From Chloroflexota bacterium (GTDB taxonomy: Bacteria; Chloroflexota; Anaerolineae; Anaerolineales; UBA11858): 16,794 bases of DNA. A program made the position numbers and the translations under genes. The DNA is taken from the NCBI GenBank assembly GCA_030666985.1, contig DAOUWT010000023.1, positions 1 through 16,794 on the forward strand, given 5' to 3'. Of this stretch, positions 13,392 to 16,794 are shown in pieces (the first letter of the stretch is position 1; each line of letters starts with the position of its first letter). The notes under the pieces are model-generated. The model made no database searches, was not told where the DNA came from, and saw only the letters and a list, made by a program, of their open reading frames with translations.

Positions 13392-14831
13392 ATGTGGAAA
13401 AAATATATTAACGTATCAACAACTGATGAAGTTTTAGAACAATTAGCAAAACATGGCAAGCAGGCCCACATCTTGGCCGGGGGAACGGATTTGGTGCTGG
13501 AGATGAAGCACGGCATCCACTCAGAACTGGAAATCGTCCTCGATATTTCTCGTGTATCGGGTTACGATGAGATTCGCCTTGACGATGAAGGGTTTTTGCA
13601 CCTGGGACCCACGGTGACGCACAACCACTGTGTGGCTTCTAAACTCGTTCGGGATTATGCTCCCCCGCTGGCACAGGCTTGTTGGGAGGTGGGTGCTCCC
13701 CAAATCCGCAACCGGGGAACTATTGGGGGGAATTTGGTCACGGCTTCGCCTGCCAACGACACGATTGCTCCCCTAATGGCGATGGGCGCGAGTTTGGTTC
13801 TGGCATCTGCCAAGGGTGAGCGTGTTATCCCTTTGGATGAGTTTTACCTGGGGGTGCGTAAAACTATTCTCCGCCCAGATGAGTTGGTCAGGGAGATCAT
13901 TGTTCCGGCCCTGACTGAAAATCAGCGTGGAACTTACCAGAAGCTGGGGTTGCGGAGGGCGCAGGCTATTTCTCTGGTGAATATGGCGGCTATTCTGACA
14001 TTCGAGGGGGAGACGGTGAAAGAGGCTGTGATCACGCTGGGGGCGGTGGCGGCCACAATCATTCACGCCGAAGAAGCAGAAGCATATTTACAGGGACGCG
14101 AACTTGATGAGGAGACTATTGCTTACGCGGCGGAGTTGGTTGAGGCCGCGGCCCGGCCCATTGACGATGTGCGCAGTAGTGCCACTTATCGCAACGAGAT
14201 GGCCCGGGTGCTGGCCCGGCGCGGACTTACCGCTATCGCTGCTGGTCAGGCATCTCCCTCCCCCCTGGACAATCCCCCGCTGCTTTGGGGGCAGAACGCT
14301 GCAAGTTTAGCTAAACCTGTCCGGGCGGCTCTCCCCTCTCCCCCATCCCCCATTAAAACTATAATTAATGGAGAGGAGTATGTTTTCGAGAGCGGCCACG
14401 GGGGAACGCTCCTTGACCTTATCCGGGACGGGGCGGGATTGACGGGGGCGAAGGAGGGCTGCGGGGAGGGGGAGTGCGGGGCCTGCACGGTGTTTCTGGA
14501 TGGGAAGGCGGTGATGGCGTGCTTGGTGCCGGCTCCCCGGGCCCATGGGGCGGATGTCGTGACCGTGGAGGGGATTTCCGAGGGGGGGGCGCTGCACCCG
14601 GTCCAGGAGGCGTTTATCTCGGAGGGGGCGGTGCAGTGCGGCTTCTGTACGCCGGGATTTGTGATGTCGGCTGTGAAGTTGTTAGAAGAAAACCCTAATC
14701 CCTCGCGTAATCAAATTCGGGGTGCGATATCGGGTAATTTGTGCCGTTGTACTGGCTATTATAAGATTGTCGATGCTGTTGAAACAGCCGCCATCTCGAT
14801 GGCCGCTGTTGAAACAGCCGCTGTTGGGTAG
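13392..14831 (+). CDS. Xanthine-dehydrogenase-type FAD/2Fe-2S fusion subunit
   Basis: This 479-aa protein joins two normally separate subunits. Residues 1-286 are the FAD-binding subunit, with ILAGGTDLVLEMKHG (27-41) and RGTIGGNLVTASPAND (108-123). A Pro/Ser linker (about 287-320) follows. Residues 321-463 are the 2Fe-2S subunit, with the plant-type cluster C357, C362, C365, C377 and the second cluster C416, C419, C451, C453 in QCGFCTPG and GNLCRCTGYYK. All eight ligands are present. It would carry electrons from a molybdenum site to FAD, but no molybdopterin subunit follows; the next genes are unrelated. The 2Fe-2S part of the DNA (about 14400-14660) is much more G-rich than the FAD part. 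The C-terminus carries a short duplicated VETAA motif. The ATG has only a weak ribosome-binding site. Confidence 0.93.
   Translation: MWKKYINVSTTDEVLEQLAKHGKQAHILAGGTDLVLEMKHGIHSELEIVLDISRVSGYDEIRLDDEGFLHLGPTVTHNHCVASKLVRDYAPPLAQACWEVGAPQIRNRGTIGGNLVTASPANDTIAPLMAMGASLVLASAKGERVIPLDEFYLGVRKTILRPDELVREIIVPALTENQRGTYQKLGLRRAQAISLVNMAAILTFEGETVKEAVITLGAVAATIIHAEEAEAYLQGRELDEETIAYAAELVEAAARPIDDVRSSATYRNEMARVLARRGLTAIAAGQASPSPLDNPPLLWGQNAASLAKPVRAALPSPPSPIKTIINGEEYVFESGHGGTLLDLIRDGAGLTGAKEGCGEGECGACTVFLDGKAVMACLVPAPRAHGADVVTVEGISEGGALHPVQEAFISEGAVQCGFCTPGFVMSAVKLLEENPNPSRNQIRGAISGNLCRCTGYYKIVDAVETAAISMAAVETAAVG
14775..14821 (+). repeat. 17-bp direct repeat in the fusion gene 3' end
   Basis: GCTGTTGAAACAGCCGC occurs at 14775-14791 and 14805-14821, and GCTGTT again at 14820. 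Each copy is itself a small hairpin (GCTGTT/AACAGC). It encodes the repeated AVETAA tail, so a duplication may have lengthened the C-terminus. Confidence 0.8.
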
Positions 14832-14853
14832 TGGTCATTCATCAACTGACCGC

Positions 14854-14916
14854 GCTCGAGCTGGATCGCCAGATCCAGCGGGCTGAATCCGGGGGAACTG
14901 CCGTTCCCCCTCGAGC
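14854..14916 (+). repeat. Structured 63-nt element, copy 2 (three-way junction)
   Basis: The architecture and length match the element at 38-100: outer stem 14854-14859 with 14911-14916; hairpin 14860-14867 with 14872-14879 (loop GCCA); linker GGGCTGAATCC; hairpin 14891-14898 with 14903-14910 (loop TGCC). Paired changes preserve both hairpins relative to copy 1. It lies 22 nt after the fusion-gene stop and 31 nt before the next start, so it could sit in a 3' end or in the leader of the membrane-protein gene. Confidence 0.75.
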
Positions 14917-14947
14917 ATAGAATTGAAAAATCCAAGGAAGGTGTCTA

Positions 14948-15289
14948 ATGGGAATGTACGAGAGAGGTGTGATAAAGAAGCCGGAGAGACGGGAGGGTAC
15001 GCATCCTATTTGGAGGGGAATAGGTTGTATAATGATGGTTTTGATCGCGGTGATGTCTTATGCCGGGGCTTCTTTGTTGGTGGATGCGAATGGGAAGCAT
15101 GGCTGGGTTCAGGTTCCATCGGAGCTTCGAGGCAGCTTGCCCAAGATTATCATTTCGGGGCAACCAGTCTTGTATGTGGAATTGTTTGTGGCTTTCATTT
15201 TGGCAATAGTTGGCTTTGGTTTGTTTGTAATAGTTTATTCTCTTGTTTTTAAGACGAGCAGCCCTAGGAATAGAACAGATTATTATTAG
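14948..15289 (+). CDS. Small two-helix membrane protein of unknown function
   Basis: This 113-aa protein has a basic N-terminus (MGMYERGVIKKPERREGTHP) and a first membrane helix at about 23-45 (IGCIMMVLIAVMSYAGASLL). A loop with HGWVQVPSEL follows, then a second helix at about 75-101 (VELFVAFILAIVGFGLFVIV) and a polar tail. Similar short proteins are familiar from Anaerolineae-type genomes, as far as I recall, with no assigned function. AAGGAAGG lies 6 nt upstream of the ATG. A competing frame starting at 14923 looks like a shadow: it lacks membrane-helix or family features. The gene lies after the structured element and before the Hpt gene on the same strand (45-nt gap), so the two could be co-transcribed. 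Confidence 0.75.
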   Translation: MGMYERGVIKKPERREGTHPIWRGIGCIMMVLIAVMSYAGASLLVDANGKHGWVQVPSELRGSLPKIIISGQPVLYVELFVAFILAIVGFGLFVIVYSLVFKTSSPRNRTDYY

Positions 15290-15334
15290 GGGTAAATCGT
15301 TTCGCTCTTTAGTAAAACAGCTTATGGAGGCGCA

Positions 15335-15688
15335 ATGTCACAAGATATCCTTGATATGGAGAAGATCGAACAATTGAAGATAGTGATGGGAGACGACGCT
15401 GCTGAAGTGATTACAGATTTGATAAACACTCTGCTCGAAAGCGGCACGGCTCAGTTGAAGACTATAAAACAGGCTCTGGTCGAGGAAGACCTGGAAACAG
15501 TTCGATTCAGGGCTCATACGCTGAAGGGAAGTTCTGGCAATATGGGTGCTCCAGTATTGTCAGAAACCTGCTTTGAAATGGAAGAAAGGGCAGCCAGTGG
15601 TGACTTGCGAGGTGCTAGAGCCTTACAGGATACACTCTTTAGAGACTTCGAGCAGGCCATGATTGCTTTTAAGGAAATCGAATTTTAA
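15335..15688 (+). CDS. Stand-alone Hpt histidine phosphotransfer protein
   Basis: This 117-aa all-helical Hpt domain carries the phosphorylation motif AHTLKGSSGNMG (residues 60-71, phospho-acceptor H61). Such proteins shuttle phosphate between a hybrid histidine kinase and a response regulator. There is no other domain, and no kinase or regulator in the window, so its partners are elsewhere. The start is supported by GGAGG 4 nt before the ATG. The stop codon is followed within a few bases by a heptad array. It may form a unit with the membrane protein upstream. Confidence 0.9.
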   Translation: MSQDILDMEKIEQLKIVMGDDAAEVITDLINTLLESGTAQLKTIKQALVEEDLETVRFRAHTLKGSSGNMGAPVLSETCFEMEERAASGDLRGARALQDTLFRDFEQAMIAFKEIEF

Positions 15689-15691
15689 TTC

Positions 15692-15778
15692 GTGTTGCGT
15701 AGTGTGTAAAACGTGAAACGTGATGTCACGCATCACTCCTCACGTTTCACTCCTCACTCTTCACTCCTCACGTATCAA
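15692..15778 (+). repeat. Inverted heptad array, GTGAAAC then TCAC (copy C)
   Basis: GT occurs at 15692, 15699, 15706, 15713 and 15720, then CAC/CAA at 15727, 15734, 15741, 15748, 15755, 15762, 15769 and 15776, each exactly 7 bp apart. The first half has the sense of the upstream gene; the second half is its complement, so the two can fold together. The array ends a few bases before the sulfotransferase start. Confidence 0.85.
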
Positions 15779-15781
15779 ACT

Positions 15782-16794
15782 ATGCGTTTCAATTTCAATC
15801 TTTTTTTCAGTTACCTTTATTATAGCTTTTTTAAATCCAGCAAAACCCCGGGTCGTTTATCTCCCAGAAGATTGGCGGTTTTGGCTTTTATTTTTTTTGT
15901 TTATCCTATTTGGAATCTTTATTTGCGTTTGGGATATTTGTTGGATAGGCTCTTCTTTCCTCAGTACAAAAAACAAGAGGTGAGTGCGCCCATTTTTATT
16001 ATTGGCAATTATCGTTCCGGGACGACTTTTTTACATCGTTTATTGCTCAAGGACGAACAATTAACTTGCCTCAAAACCTGGGAGATGTATTTTGCGCCAG
16101 CGGTGACGTATAGGAAGTTTTTCAATGCCCTGTCCCCTATCTTCGAACGTCCTTTTGGCTGGATTGGAGAACGATTCAATAATGACGTTGTAGCACATGC
16201 GGCCATGCACGAGACCGGGATGGATAAAGAAGAAGAGGACAGTCAGGTATTTTTTCATATTTTGTCTTCTTATAATATGTTTGCTCTTTTCCCTTTTCCG
16301 CGCTTTGCTAAAAAATATATTTATTATGATGAGCGTGTTTCCCCTGAGCAAAAAAAGAACGACATGGGATATTACCGCGAGGTGCTCAGGCGGCATGTTT
16401 ATATCTCAAGAGGAAAACGGTATCTGTCGAAGAACCCGGATTTTTCTCCTAGGGTCGAGACCTTGAAAGAATATTTCCCGGACGCGAAGTTCATCAACAT
16501 TGTGCGAACGCCAGTCAAGGTGGTGCCTTCTACCATTAAAATGTGGGCTCACGTTTGGAGTTTGTTTGGAACGCCAGAGGAAGCCTATCCCCATAAAGAC
16601 GTTTTGATCGAACATGTCAAACATTGGTATAAATACCCTCATCAACGCTTGAAGTCTTTGCCCTCTGATAGGTATGCTGTCATTGATTTCGTTGAGTTTG
16701 TCTCCAATCCCAAACAAGTGATAACCCAGCTTTACGATCAATTTGGCCTGGAATTAGACGACGATTTTTCTGCCGTTCTCCAAGAGGCAACAGA
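15782..16794 (+). CDS. Sulfotransferase-family protein, C-terminus beyond window
   Basis: An open frame of at least 337 codons runs to the window edge without a stop. Residues 1-20 are Phe/Tyr-rich. A membrane-spanning helix lies at about 31-50 (LAVLAFIFFVYPIWNLYLRL). The PAPS 5'-phosphosulfate loop is FIIGNYRSGTTFLHRL (about 72-87). A 3'-phosphate-binding motif NIVRTPVKVVPS follows (239-250, R242 and S250). This fits membrane-anchored sulfotransferases that transfer sulfate from PAPS to lipids, glycans or other acceptors. ATG at 15782 is the earliest good start and gives the helix; a GTG at 15980 would lose it. No Shine-Dalgarno sequence is visible because the heptad array abuts the start. 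The substrate is unknown. Confidence 0.85.
   Translation, partial: MRFNFNLFFSYLYYSFFKSSKTPGRLSPRRLAVLAFIFFVYPIWNLYLRLGYLLDRLFFPQYKKQEVSAPIFIIGNYRSGTTFLHRLLLKDEQLTCLKTWEMYFAPAVTYRKFFNALSPIFERPFGWIGERFNNDVVAHAAMHETGMDKEEEDSQVFFHILSSYNMFALFPFPRFAKKYIYYDERVSPEQKKNDMGYYREVLRRHVYISRGKRYLSKNPDFSPRVETLKEYFPDAKFINIVRTPVKVVPSTIKMWAHVWSLFGTPEEAYPHKDVLIEHVKHWYKYPHQRLKSLPSDRYAVIDFVEFVSNPKQVITQLYDQFGLELDDDFSAVLQEAT

Noticed and set aside
15720..15983. Hydrophobic 87-codon open frame
   Set aside because: It overlaps the sulfotransferase N-terminus in another frame. The sulfotransferase frame continues into recognisable PAPS-binding motifs.

Overview
The window looks like a chromosome or large-contig segment from an anaerobic bacterium, most likely a Chloroflexota (Anaerolineae-type) lineage. 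This is an inference from a lipoprotein with a long Thr/Pro linker, an E. coli-like ygfK-ssnA-ygfM purine/molybdenum-hydroxylase gene order, a family II pyrophosphatase with a CBS insert, and intergenic spacers full of 7- and 8-bp-period repeats and hairpins. No rRNA, tRNA, CRISPR array, transposase or phage gene was found.

Layout. 1-716: a minus-strand TPR-like protein, preceded at the window edge by a G14 tract and a 63-nt foldable element. 716-2098 (minus): an M20 zinc dipeptidase. 2099-2559: a repeat-rich spacer. 2560-3258 (minus): a two-gene toxin-antitoxin-like operon (DUF6516/TumE-type toxin plus a small partner) with a good promoter and an inverted repeat over its -35 box. 3528-4478: a secreted lipoprotein with its own promoter. 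4654-5136: a dual-specificity-type protein phosphatase. 5433-11579: the main metabolic block, ygfK (1035-aa flavin/Fe-S oxidoreductase), ssnA (amidohydrolase), a hotdog thioesterase overlapping ssnA by ATGA, and a ygfM-like FAD subunit. 11851-13206: a CBS-domain Mn-dependent inorganic pyrophosphatase. 13392-14831: an FAD-subunit/2Fe-2S-subunit fusion of a xanthine-dehydrogenase-type enzyme. 14948-15289: a small two-helix membrane protein. 15335-15688: a stand-alone Hpt phosphotransfer protein. 15782 to the end: a sulfotransferase cut by the window edge.

How the genes fit together. ygfK, ssnA, the ygfM-like gene and the FAD/2Fe-2S fusion are all accessory or electron-transfer parts of the anaerobic purine (xanthine/urate) or selenium-dependent molybdenum-hydroxylase system. 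In E. coli the order is ygfK-ssnA-ygfM-xdhD. Here the large molybdopterin catalytic subunit is absent from the window, although two FAD modules and one 2Fe-2S module are present. Its place is taken by the pyrophosphatase on one side and by the membrane protein and Hpt gene on the other.

The most unusual material is non-coding. Two 63-nt copies of the same element, about 14.8 kb apart, have no indels and two compensatory base-pair changes, which supports a conserved three-way-junction fold. Several unrelated-looking spacer sequences share one organisation, short motifs at 7- or 8-bp spacing, often starting at or inside the stop codon of the upstream gene. A 96-bp unit is repeated almost three times between ygfK and ssnA, each copy carrying a 17-bp-arm hairpin.
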